Of a stretch of 47,409 bases of DNA, positions 27,564 to 36,626 are shown piece by piece. A model generated the notes under the pieces. It was not told the DNA's origin. It saw only the letters and a program-made list of their open reading frames with translations, and searched no databases. The position numbers and the translations under genes are program-made. This DNA is from Candidatus Omnitrophota bacterium. Lineage in GTDB: Bacteria; Omnitrophota; Gorgyraeia; B26-G9. Position 1 is the first letter of the stretch. The number at the start of each line of letters is the position of its first letter. The stretch is from positions 1 to 47,409 of the forward strand of contig JAHJAO010000026.1 in assembly GCA_018813905.1 (NCBI GenBank), in the 5' to 3' direction.

Positions 27564-30155
27564 CTAATCATCCTTTTTTAAAGCGGAAAAGCACATAACT
27601 TTTTGCGAGATCACATCCGCCATTATCTGAAAGTTCCGGTCGTGCACGTCATACACGCCGATAACATCTTTATATTTAGCCGCTTCCGGCATGATGTCTG
27701 CGAACCGGTTTTCCAACCGCGCAAAATACTTATCATTGAATAGGACATCTTTCTTCTCCGGAAACAACGCAACGTAAAATATATGCGTTTCTACTAAATC
27801 CTGGAAAAAGTGCGTACCAAAGGATAGCTCAGGCATGAGATTGCCGGCGGAAAAAGCAACTTCGGCAAGTACGGTTATGTTGTTTATTTCCGCAAATTTT
27901 ACCGGCACACCTAACGACGGCGTTGTCGTTCCCCAGCGGCCCGGGCCCATAAGTAAAGTCGACAATCCATCCCTATCTTCGATATTTCTATTCAACCTGC
28001 CGACAATCCGGGCAATTTCATATTTATCCGCTATAGAAAGTTCACTGTATTTTCCCGGCTCGATATGTATGATCCTTTTTATCTGTTTTAAAATATTACC
28101 GCCCAGAAAATATCCGCGCGACTCAAAAAGCATATCTTCCTTTTTTATCTTATCCGGAATCTTAACCTTCTGCGCCGGACCCCAGGTCTGCAGCGGGCGG
28201 CATTGCAACAGGTTTATTTTAAACGCATTGTCATCTTTAGTAAAGTTTATTGTGAATTCTATTTCTACGGGATAATGGTAATTATCCTGCAATACCCCCA
28301 ATATCTTCTTAAATATCTGCGCCAGCAGAGTATTCTCAAGCACGTTATCTAAGCTCAAGATCCAATACTCCTTATCTTCCCGCTTACCGCCCTGCATCAT
28401 CTTCATTGCTTCATAATCTTTTTCTGCGACGCGTTCGATATCCGTATATAACTTCTCACCCACAACTTTTCCAAAAGGGATGGTTTTAAAAACATTATCT
28501 TTTGTGCTGATAACGTCCACCTCGTGCTGTGAAAACTTCCGCAAATCATCTTTTTCCGCATAAGGCCGCCGCAGCGGCTCATCCAGCGCCACCATGCGCG
28601 GATAATCGCCTTCCACCCGGTTCACCGCCCTTGTCCCCAGGCCAAACACCAGCCGGAGCATACCGGCTTTCGGGTTCATGTCCTCATTCCAGACATAGGT
28701 ATTATATGAAACGCCGACTCCGGCGAGGTCCGGGAAAAAGTATTCCTCATGATGCGCTCCGGAAACCCGCTGGACCAGAAGCGCCATCTGTTCGTCCAGC
28801 TTATCTAATCCCCGCTGTTTTCTATAGACCAGGGCGTCTTCGCCCATCGTGCTTGCGTATATCCTTTTCACCGCCTCGGCAAACTGAATATATCTTTGCT
28901 CCGGCGTGCCCTGATTGGCTAAAAATATGCTTTCGTATTTTCCGGCAAACGCATTGCCAAACCCGTCTTCCAATAACGAGCTTGAACGAATAATAATCGG
29001 AGAGGCGCCGAAATATTCTATAATCTGCTGGAACTGCTCCATAATATCATCCGAGAAGACTCCGTAAAGCATTTTTTCTTTCAAAATATTCGCGACTCTA
29101 AAATAACCATCTTCTGTTTTCTGCTGCATGCGTAATTTCCACCACCGGTTCTCGACGATATACGAATAGAATATATCCGAGCCGATATAGAAAGAGTCGT
29201 GGGGCTCGGATATTTTCTGCCAATTAAACGCTTTGCTTTTTGCCAGCATCTTCCTGGCCAAAAGCATGCCTACGGTTTTGCCGCCGACAAAACCCGTACC
29301 GATTAATCTGGATTTTATATCAATAAGCTCAGGGAGCGAAAAATTGCGCATGGCCAGCGATAGAATCTTCTTGTTTTTCGTTATCATTATATTGCAAAGC
29401 TTCTTTATCGTATCGCTTATCTTTTCTTTTGAGGTGTTCTCGGCAACAAGTTTTTCCGCCTCCAGAAATAACCGGTCCCAGTAATCGAGATTCCTTTTGG
29501 CGCTTTCCGCCCCTTTTTCCCGAATGTACGAAAGAATTTTTACGGCATTAACGCTGTCCGCAATCGGGACGCATTTGTCTTTTTTTCTTTGGTGGGGAAG
29601 AAACATCGTCGGCGAATAGCGGTTCCAGACCTTTAGCGGGTGAATATAGGAACTGCCTTCGCACCGATATACATCCATAAGCAACTGCGTCGTTTCGCGG
29701 ATACAGGCGATGGATTTAAAAGAATGGTTATTACGCAATATTGAAAAATAGGTGATGGTTTTCAATTCGTAAAGATACGGACAGGTGACCATAAAAAAAT
29801 TCCCGATCATAAGGTCAGTAGCCCAGGCCAAAAGAAGTTCGGACAGGCAATCGAATACATAATAAGCGCCTTCGCCTTGTTCTGTAATAATGTTGTTTAG
29901 TTTCGTCGTAAAAGACTCGAATCCGGCATAAGCATTAAGCTCGTACCGTTTTATGCGCCCTGATGGTTTAAGTAACTCTTTGTGCGAAGCAAACCGGATA
30001 TAGATAACATTTTTATTCTGCTTCAATGCCTCCTGCACAAAAGGCTCTACCAGTTCGATATAATCTTTTATATCATCTATCTGCCAGACGACATTATCAC
30101 CTTTCCTCAGGCCCGTAAGCACATCGTCCAACCCTTTTATTCCCGTACTGATCAT
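27564..30155 (-). CDS. PEP/pyruvate-binding (PPDK N-terminal-like) protein with KaiC-like N-terminus
   Basis: The protein has 863 residues. Residues 1-60 begin STGIKGLDDVLTGLRKGDNV, the opening of KaiC/RecA-type ATPases. The Walker A loop that should follow is replaced by VVWQIDDIKDYIE, so ATP binding there is doubtful. From about residue 285 the sequence matches the ATP-grasp nucleotide-binding domain of PEP synthase / pyruvate phosphate dikinase (GFVGGKTVGMLLA, IIRSSSLLEDGFGNAFAGKYES, EIEFTINF, LLQCRPLQTWGP). The swivelling phospho-His domain and the PEP-utilising barrel are absent, so it is not a complete PEP synthase. It sits between gltD and carA, abutting carA, and an AGAGGA ribosome site precedes its ATG. 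A phosphotransfer or regulatory role linked to nitrogen metabolism is inferred. Confidence 0.8.
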   Translation of the reverse strand: MISTGIKGLDDVLTGLRKGDNVVWQIDDIKDYIELVEPFVQEALKQNKNVIYIRFASHKELLKPSGRIKRYELNAYAGFESFTTKLNNIITEQGEGAYYVFDCLSELLLAWATDLMIGNFFMVTCPYLYELKTITYFSILRNNHSFKSIACIRETTQLLMDVYRCEGSSYIHPLKVWNRYSPTMFLPHQRKKDKCVPIADSVNAVKILSYIREKGAESAKRNLDYWDRLFLEAEKLVAENTSKEKISDTIKKLCNIMITKNKKILSLAMRNFSLPELIDIKSRLIGTGFVGGKTVGMLLARKMLAKSKAFNWQKISEPHDSFYIGSDIFYSYIVENRWWKLRMQQKTEDGYFRVANILKEKMLYGVFSDDIMEQFQQIIEYFGASPIIIRSSSLLEDGFGNAFAGKYESIFLANQGTPEQRYIQFAEAVKRIYASTMGEDALVYRKQRGLDKLDEQMALLVQRVSGAHHEEYFFPDLAGVGVSYNTYVWNEDMNPKAGMLRLVFGLGTRAVNRVEGDYPRMVALDEPLRRPYAEKDDLRKFSQHEVDVISTKDNVFKTIPFGKVVGEKLYTDIERVAEKDYEAMKMMQGGKREDKEYWILSLDNVLENTLLAQIFKKILGVLQDNYHYPVEIEFTINFTKDDNAFKINLLQCRPLQTWGPAQKVKIPDKIKKEDMLFESRGYFLGGNILKQIKRIIHIEPGKYSELSIADKYEIARIVGRLNRNIEDRDGLSTLLMGPGRWGTTTPSLGVPVKFAEINNITVLAEVAFSAGNLMPELSFGTHFFQDLVETHIFYVALFPEKKDVLFNDKYFARLENRFADIMPEAAKYKDVIGVYDVHDRNFQIMADVISQKVMCFSALKKDD

Positions 30156-30193
30156 GTTAATAATCCTCTGTCTTTCGCCTTATATTTTGACTA

Positions 30194-31639
30194 TCACATT
30201 AGCGGCAGATTGCTCTCGCCCATCAGATATTTATCAATATTATACGCTGCCCTTCTTCCTTCCCCGACCGCCCAAACGACTAATGACTGTCCCCGCCGCA
30301 TATCACCGGCGCAAAATACCTTGCTGACCGACGTCATATAATCTGCTCCTGTTTCGACATTGCCGCGTTCATCAAGTGCGACTTCCAGCTTGGCCACTAG
30401 CCCGCGATGTTCGGGATGTAAAAATCCCACGGCAATAATAACCATATCCGCTTCAATTTCGAATTCACTTGCCGGCACTTCCCTCATAACCGGGCAAACC
30501 TTATTACTGTTTTGTTCAAATTCTACCTTTACGCAAGAAAGTTTATTTACGATACCTTTTTTGCCGACAAACCGTTTGGTCAGCACTGCCCAATAACGCT
30601 TGCCTCCTTCTTCATGGCTCGAAGATGTCTTCAAAAGTAAGGGGTGGCTGGGCCAGGGAAAATCCTTGCTGCGGCACTCCAGCGGCTGGGGCATAACTTC
30701 TATCTGGACAACACAAGCGGCATTCTGCCGGTGGGCCGTACCCACGCAGTCCGCACCGGTATCTCCGCCGCCGATAACAACGATTTTCTTACCTTGCGCG
30801 TCAATAATCTTATCCGCGGTAATTTTTTCTCCGGCTAATCTTTTATTCGCCTGCGCAAGGTAATCCATGGCAAAATATATGCCCGACAAGTCTCTGCCCT
30901 CTATTTTAAGGTCGCGGGGAACTCTTGCGCCGCCGGCTAGACACGCGGCATCAAATTCCGCTAAAAGCTTCTTCGCCGGATAATTTACGCCCACATCTGT
31001 CCCGGTTTTGAAAATAATCCCCTCTTTTTTCCAGATATCCACGCGCCGATCAATAATGTGCTTTTCCAGCTTAAAATCCGGGATGCCGTAACGCAATATA
31101 CCGCCTGGTTTTTTGTCCCGTTCAAAAACGACTACGTTATGCCCGGCCCGATTTAACTGCGCCGCGCAAGATAATCCTGCCGGGCCGGAACCGACAACTG
31201 CCACCTGTTTCCCTGTTCTTTTATTTATGGTGTTTGGTCTGATCAATCCGTTTTTAAAGCCGAACTCGGTAATCGCAAGTTCATTTTCGCGAATAGTCAC
31301 CGCATCGTCATTTAAACCCAATACGCAAGCGGACTCGCAAACAGCCGGACATACCCGGCCGGTTATCTCCGGCAGATTATTAGCTGCCTCAAGCAAGACG
31401 TTCGCCTCTTTCCAGTTGCCATGAAATACAAAATCATTCCATTCGGGTATATAATTCCCGATGGGGCAAGCCCAATGACAAAACGAAGTCGCGCAATCCA
31501 TGCAGCGGGAAGCCTGTTCCTGAGTCTGCGCTTGCGAATACAGCTTAAAAACCGGTTTAAAATCCTGAACACGTTCACAAACCGGCCGGTATTGCGTTTT
31601 TTGCCTGGTAACTTTTAGAAAACCTTTTAAATCACCCAT
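30194..31639 (-). CDS. gltD: Glutamate synthase (NADPH) small subunit
   Basis: The protein has 481 residues, full length. It carries electrons from NAD(P)H through FAD and Fe-S clusters to GltB. Two Cys groups for the N-terminal [4Fe-4S] clusters are visible (CMDCATSFCHWACP and CPAVCESACVLG). They are followed by an FAD-binding GSGPAGLSCAAQLNRAGH and an NADPH-binding VVIGGGDTGADCVGTAHR. The C-terminus has CAGDMRRGQSLVVWA, the usual FAD contact. The start overlaps gltB by 8 bp, which implies translational coupling, with a GAGGAA site inside gltB. Confidence 0.96.
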   Translation of the reverse strand: MGDLKGFLKVTRQKTQYRPVCERVQDFKPVFKLYSQAQTQEQASRCMDCATSFCHWACPIGNYIPEWNDFVFHGNWKEANVLLEAANNLPEITGRVCPAVCESACVLGLNDDAVTIRENELAITEFGFKNGLIRPNTINKRTGKQVAVVGSGPAGLSCAAQLNRAGHNVVVFERDKKPGGILRYGIPDFKLEKHIIDRRVDIWKKEGIIFKTGTDVGVNYPAKKLLAEFDAACLAGGARVPRDLKIEGRDLSGIYFAMDYLAQANKRLAGEKITADKIIDAQGKKIVVIGGGDTGADCVGTAHRQNAACVVQIEVMPQPLECRSKDFPWPSHPLLLKTSSSHEEGGKRYWAVLTKRFVGKKGIVNKLSCVKVEFEQNSNKVCPVMREVPASEFEIEADMVIIAVGFLHPEHRGLVAKLEVALDERGNVETGADYMTSVSKVFCAGDMRRGQSLVVWAVGEGRRAAYNIDKYLMGESNLPLM

Positions 31640-34600
31640 CGGATTCCTCGGATAAATTAAGTTTTTCTTCGACCTTCACTTCTTCCAGGATGCGTTTATA
31701 CTCTATAGGTATAACCCGGACGAATTTCTTCAGCTCTTCATGCATATTATCAATGATTTTTTTTGCTTTTTTGCTTTTTGTATACTTAAGATGGTTATGC
31801 AGCAGATGATATACCGTATCTTTATCTTCCTCGGTTACTTTTTCCAGTTCAACCATATCCGTGTTACACCTGTCTTTGAAAGTATTATCTTCATCATATA
31901 CATAAGCGATACCGCCCGACATCCCGGCGGCAAAATTACAGCCGGTATTGCCTAAAACAATTACGCGCCCTCCGGTCATATACTCACAGCCGTGATCGCC
32001 CACGCCCTCAACCACCGCATATAATCCTGAATTGCGCACACAAAACCGCTCGCCGGCAACGCCGCAAATATACGCTTCTCCCGCTATCGCTCCATAAAAA
32101 GTGGTATTACCGATAATTATATTCTCATCCGGGTCATAACCGGCGCTTCTATCCGGATAGATAATAATTTTACCGCCGGAAATGCCTTTGCCCACATAAT
32201 CGTTACTCATCCCTTCCAATTCAAACGTAACGCCTTTTGCCAGAAACGCACCAAAGCTTTGCCCGGCAATGCCTCTGAATTTGCAGCTTATCGTATCTTC
32301 TAAAAGCACGCCTTCCCCGCACCGTTTTATAATCTCGCCGCTTAACATCGCGCCTACAGCTCTGTTCGTATTATTAATTTCAACCGATATTGTCACGGGT
32401 TCGTTCTTATCCAAAGCATTTTTGCACATGTCTATAAGTTTTTTATCAAAAACGCGATCGAGGCCACCTTCCTGCTTTATGGTGCAATAGCGTTTAGACC
32501 CGTCACCAATATCGGGCTGATAGAAAATTCGGGAATAATCCAGTCCTTTTGCTTTTGGTGGAATAATCGCCGGATTCAACTGGAGTAAATCCGTCCGGCC
32601 GATCATTTCATTTATGGTTTTTATTCCTAATGCTGCCATTATCTGGCGCAGTTCTTCGGCGACGAAATGAAAATAATTCACTATATATTCCGGCCGCCCC
32701 CGGAACCGCTTCTGTAAAATATTATCCTGCGTAGCTACGCCGACCGAACAATTATTAAGATGACAGTGCCGCAACATAACGCAGCCAAGCACAACCAGTA
32801 CGGCCGTACAAAACCCGTATTCTTCCGCTCCCAGAATTGCGGCAATTGCCACATCCCGTCCGGTGCGCATTTGACCGTCCGTCTGAATACGGACGCGAGA
32901 GCGCAGATTATTAAGCAAAAGTGTCTGATGCGTTTCCGCCAGACCCAGCTCCCAAGGTAGCCCGGCGTAGCGAATTGAGCTGCGCGGCGACGCGCCCGTT
33001 CCTCCGTCTCCGCCGGAAATAAGAATCATATCCGCATGCCCCTTGGTTACGCCCGCGGCAACGGTGCCCACGCCGATTTCGGATACCAGCTTTACACTTA
33101 TGCGCGCTTTAGGATTGGCATTTTTTAAGTCAAATATCAACTGGGCCAGGTCTTCAATAGAATATATATCGTGGTGCGGCGGCGGCGATATCAAAGTAAC
33201 TCCCGGCGTTGTATACCTGGTCCGGGCGATTATTTCGTTCACTTTATGGCCGGGCAGCTGCCCTCCTTCGCCCGGTTTTGCGCCTTGCGCGATTTTTATC
33301 TGTATCTCATCGGCATTAACAAGGTAATTTATCGTCACACCGAATCTTCCGGAAGCAACCTGCTTTATGGCACTTCTTCGGGAATCGCCGTTAGGCAGGG
33401 TTATAAAACGGTTTGGGTCTTCTCCGCCTTCGCCGGTATTAGACTTTCCCCCGATCCGGTTCATCGCGATAGCAATGGTCTCATGCGCCAGCCGGCTGAT
33501 CGAGCCAAAGCTCATCGCCCCCGTAGCAAAACGTTTCATAATACTTTCAACCGGCTCAACTTCATCAAGGGAAATAGCATCTGTTTTTTTAAACTTAAGC
33601 AGGCTTCTCAAGGTCGTCGGGTTTTGGGACTGATCGTTTATCATCCGTGCAAATTCTTCGTATTTATCATAATCGTTATCGCGCACGGCGTCCTGCAGGG
33701 CCGCAATACTTTCCGGATTCCAGAGATGAAATTCTCCGTCCCGCTTCCACTGATAAACGCCCCCGCTTACAAGATAAGATTGCCCGGTATCCCCCGCCGG
33801 ATAAGCCTGCCGGTGCCGGCGGATAGTTTCCTCGGCAATACCTTCCAAGCCGACGCCGCCGATTCTCGACACCGTTCCGGTAAAATATGTGTCGATAAGC
33901 TCGTCAGCTAATCCCAGCGCTTCGAATATCTGCGCGCCGCGGTAACTTCTAAGCGTCGATATACCCATCTTGGACAAGATTTTCAAAATCCCTTCGGTCA
34001 ACGCCTTATTATAATTTTTGTGCGCGGTTTTAATATCCAAGCTTATCTCTTTTTGCCCGATCAGATATTCTATCGCCTGATAGGCCAGATACGCGTTTAC
34101 GCAATCGGCGCCATAACCGAAAAGTAAGGCGAAATGATGCACTTCCCGGGGCTCGGCGCTTTCGATTATTATCGCTACCTGGGAACGTATCGTCTTTTTC
34201 ACCAGGTACTGATGTACGGCGCTTGTTGACAGAAGCGCCGGCAACGCCAGATTATCCTTGTCTACCCCGCGGTCACTCAATATTATAAAAGAATACCCTT
34301 TTTCAATCGCGTATTCGGCTTCAAAACAGATTCTTTCCAGCGACCGGACAAACCCTTCCTTGCCGCTGGCAGAATCAAAAAAAGTGTAGATTGTTTTACT
34401 TTTAAAACCGTTTATACTGATATCGCGTATCTTCTCAAGCTCCGCATCCGTTAATATCGGGTTGCGCACTCTTAATTTATGGCTATGCTGGGGATTTTCC
34501 TCGAGAATATTTTTTTCCGGGCCGATAAAACTCTCCAGGCTCATCACAAGTTTTTCCCGGATAGAATCTATTGGCGGATTCGTCACCTGCGCAAACAGTT

Positions 34601-36167
34601 GCTTGAAATAATTGTAGAGAATCTGCGGCTCTTTTGACAGGAAAGCGTGCGGCGTATCGTTGCCCATAGAGCCGACCGGCTCTTTTGCTTCCTGCGCCAT
34701 TGGTTTTATAATCATTTTCAGGTCTTCCCGCGAATAACCAAAAACTTTAAGCTGCGGCAGGATATTATCCAACTTTTGCGCATTTGTACTGCCGCTGCTG
34801 ATAATCTTATCCAGGCCCACCATATGCTCGGCATTCCATTTTCCATAAGGGTGGCACTGGGATACTCTTTTCTTTATCTGAGAATCGGTTACAATACAGC
34901 CTGATTCAGTATCGATAAAAAAGATTTTACCGGGCTCAAGCCTTCCGGAAATTTTAATATCCGCGGGCTCAATATCCAAAACTCCCACTTCCGAAGCCAT
35001 AACGACAAAGCCGTCTTTAGTCACGATATAACGCGCCGGACGCAGGCCATTGCGGTCAAGCACGGCTCCGATATTGCGGCCGTCGGTAAACGCTATCGCC
35101 GCCGGGCCATCCCACGGCTCCATAAAACAAGCGTGATATTTGTAAAAATCCTTAAGCTCATTACTCATTAATCGATCGTGTTCCCAGGCCGCCGGGATAA
35201 GCATCATCATCGCATGCTCCAGCGACCGGCCGGACAATACCAGTAATTCAAACACATTATCGATTGCCGCGGAATCACTGCCGCCTTCGACAATAATGGG
35301 TTTCAGCTTTTCGATATCGGTGCCGAACAAGTCGCTGGCAAGCAGCCGCTCTCTCGCCCGAATCCAGTTCACATTACCGCGCAGGGTATTGATTTCGCCG
35401 TTATGGGCTAAAAAACGAAACGGTTGAGCAAGATCCCATGTAGGAAAAGTATTTGTGCTATAGCGGGAATGAACCAGACAAAGCGAACTCTCTATCGACT
35501 CATCTTTTAAATCAAGAAAGAAATCTCTCAACTGATCCGGCATTAACAACCCTTTATAACTCAATGTCCGGCAGGAGATATTTGTGATATAAAATGACCT
35601 TTTCTGCTCAATCGCGGACGCCCTTACCGCATTCTCGGTTTGTTTGCGGATTACATAAAGCTTCCGTTCAAAATAAAGCTCATCCTCCAACCCCTTGCCT
35701 CTTTTTATGAATACCTGGGACATAAACGGCATGCTATCTCGCGCTCCTTTGCCGATTGCCGAGTTGTCCACAGGAATATCGCGCCATCCCAATAAAGTCT
35801 GCCCTTCCTCATGAATAATCTTTTCAAATAGATCCAGACAGAACTTTAGCTCTTTATCCTCTTTTGGCAGGAATACCAACCCGGTTCCATAACAACCGGG
35901 CGCAGGTAAAGTAATACCTGAGTTCGCGCATTGTTTCTGCAAAAAACGGTGCGGCACCTGAATTAATATCCCCGCGCCGTCTCCGGTTTTCGGATCAGCG
36001 CCAACCGCGCCGCGATGGCTTAAATGTTCAAGCACTTCAATGCCTTTTCTTACGATATCGTACGACTTTGTGCCGTCTATATTGCAGACAAACCCCACCC
36101 CGCAGCTATCGTGCTCAAAGCGCGGATCATATAATCCCTGCTTTTGCGGCAAATGTCCGGGTTTCAT
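31632..36167 (-). CDS. gltB: Glutamate synthase large subunit
   Basis: The protein has 1511 residues, full length. It transfers the amide of glutamine to 2-oxoglutarate. The class II glutaminase Cys is present at residue 22 (HDSCGVGF), so a short propeptide is probably removed. This contrasts with purF and carA. The central and FMN domains contain KPGEGGQLPGHKV and ISGGDGGTGASP. The [3Fe-4S] ligands lie in GCVMLRHCHLNNCSVGVATQ. The C-terminal beta-helix domain has repeats such as GGKIIIYPDRSA and GGRVIVLGNTG. Its start overlaps the stop of the small HTH gene (ATGA), placing HTH-gltB-gltD in one unit. Confidence 0.97.
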   Translation of the reverse strand: MKPGHLPQKQGLYDPRFEHDSCGVGFVCNIDGTKSYDIVRKGIEVLEHLSHRGAVGADPKTGDGAGILIQVPHRFLQKQCANSGITLPAPGCYGTGLVFLPKEDKELKFCLDLFEKIIHEEGQTLLGWRDIPVDNSAIGKGARDSMPFMSQVFIKRGKGLEDELYFERKLYVIRKQTENAVRASAIEQKRSFYITNISCRTLSYKGLLMPDQLRDFFLDLKDESIESSLCLVHSRYSTNTFPTWDLAQPFRFLAHNGEINTLRGNVNWIRARERLLASDLFGTDIEKLKPIIVEGGSDSAAIDNVFELLVLSGRSLEHAMMMLIPAAWEHDRLMSNELKDFYKYHACFMEPWDGPAAIAFTDGRNIGAVLDRNGLRPARYIVTKDGFVVMASEVGVLDIEPADIKISGRLEPGKIFFIDTESGCIVTDSQIKKRVSQCHPYGKWNAEHMVGLDKIISSGSTNAQKLDNILPQLKVFGYSREDLKMIIKPMAQEAKEPVGSMGNDTPHAFLSKEPQILYNYFKQLFAQVTNPPIDSIREKLVMSLESFIGPEKNILEENPQHSHKLRVRNPILTDAELEKIRDISINGFKSKTIYTFFDSASGKEGFVRSLERICFEAEYAIEKGYSFIILSDRGVDKDNLALPALLSTSAVHQYLVKKTIRSQVAIIIESAEPREVHHFALLFGYGADCVNAYLAYQAIEYLIGQKEISLDIKTAHKNYNKALTEGILKILSKMGISTLRSYRGAQIFEALGLADELIDTYFTGTVSRIGGVGLEGIAEETIRRHRQAYPAGDTGQSYLVSGGVYQWKRDGEFHLWNPESIAALQDAVRDNDYDKYEEFARMINDQSQNPTTLRSLLKFKKTDAISLDEVEPVESIMKRFATGAMSFGSISRLAHETIAIAMNRIGGKSNTGEGGEDPNRFITLPNGDSRRSAIKQVASGRFGVTINYLVNADEIQIKIAQGAKPGEGGQLPGHKVNEIIARTRYTTPGVTLISPPPHHDIYSIEDLAQLIFDLKNANPKARISVKLVSEIGVGTVAAGVTKGHADMILISGGDGGTGASPRSSIRYAGLPWELGLAETHQTLLLNNLRSRVRIQTDGQMRTGRDVAIAAILGAEEYGFCTAVLVVLGCVMLRHCHLNNCSVGVATQDNILQKRFRGRPEYIVNYFHFVAEELRQIMAALGIKTINEMIGRTDLLQLNPAIIPPKAKGLDYSRIFYQPDIGDGSKRYCTIKQEGGLDRVFDKKLIDMCKNALDKNEPVTISVEINNTNRAVGAMLSGEIIKRCGEGVLLEDTISCKFRGIAGQSFGAFLAKGVTFELEGMSNDYVGKGISGGKIIIYPDRSAGYDPDENIIIGNTTFYGAIAGEAYICGVAGERFCVRNSGLYAVVEGVGDHGCEYMTGGRVIVLGNTGCNFAAGMSGGIAYVYDEDNTFKDRCNTDMVELEKVTEEDKDTVYHLLHNHLKYTKSKKAKKIIDNMHEELKKFVRVIPIEYKRILEEVKVEEKLNLSEESDG

Positions 36168-36388
36168 TTTTTAAATCTCCCCACATCTATCCTGAATTTT
36201 TTTATCTTATTATGCAAAGTGTTGCGGTGCAGCCCGAGCAGCCTGGCGGCGACGATTTGATTGCCGCAGGAGTGCTCAAGCGTCTTGATAATAACGACCT
36301 TCTCGATATGCTCAATCATGTTTTCATAGATCTTTTCTGCCTCGGCCGCTTCAAACTGCTCACAGATCATGTGTGAAATATGGTCCAT
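36164..36388 (-). CDS. Fis-family helix-turn-helix protein (NtrC C-terminal-like)
   Basis: The protein has 74 residues from ATG at 36388, preceded by AGGG at 5 bp; an in-frame TTG at 36403 is possible. The C-terminal half is a Fis-type HTH: EKVVIIKTLEHSCGNQIVAARLLGLHRNTLHNKIKKF, as in the DNA-binding end of NtrC. There is no receiver or AAA+ domain, so it can bind DNA but not activate sigma-54 by itself. Its position at the head of gltBD, next to glnA, suggests a local nitrogen-regulatory role; that is inferred. The stop overlaps gltB by 4 bp. Confidence 0.8.
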   Translation of the reverse strand: MDHISHMICEQFEAAEAEKIYENMIEHIEKVVIIKTLEHSCGNQIVAARLLGLHRNTLHNKIKKFRIDVGRFKK

Positions 36389-36431
36389 ATGAACCCTGCC
36401 CAATTTTTGTGCAACACGTTACAAAAAAAAA

Positions 36432-36599
36432 CTAAACGAGCACGCGATTTGCCGATATAATTTTCGAGAAATTCAGGCAAATCTTATTTACCTGCCGGCT
36501 GAATTCTCTTTGCTTGATATAATAATCTACCAGCATCTTAGCTTCTTGCAATTGAAACTCACATACAGAACTGTTAAAATGATCTCGGAGGCCCCCTCT
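36432..36599 (-). pseudogene. Possible remnant of a small ORF between glnA and the HTH gene
   Basis: One frame is open for 55 codons after a TAG at 36602-36600 and has protein-like composition (EFQLQEAKMLVDYYIKQREF, then KICLNFSKIISANRVLV). No good start codon is present except an internal ATG or TTG. An AAGGAG site lies just after glnA but points at a two-codon ORF in another frame. It could be a decayed small gene. No function is recognised. Confidence 0.25.
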
Positions 36600-36626
36600 C
36601 TAATCCTTATCTAAACCATATTCTCC

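Noticed and set aside
33171-33911. 246-codon open frame on the plus strand inside gltB
   Set aside because: It is antisense to a conserved part of gltB, has no recognisable domain, and arises from the codon usage of the real gene. Other plus-strand frames over 3234-47409 were rejected for the same reason.
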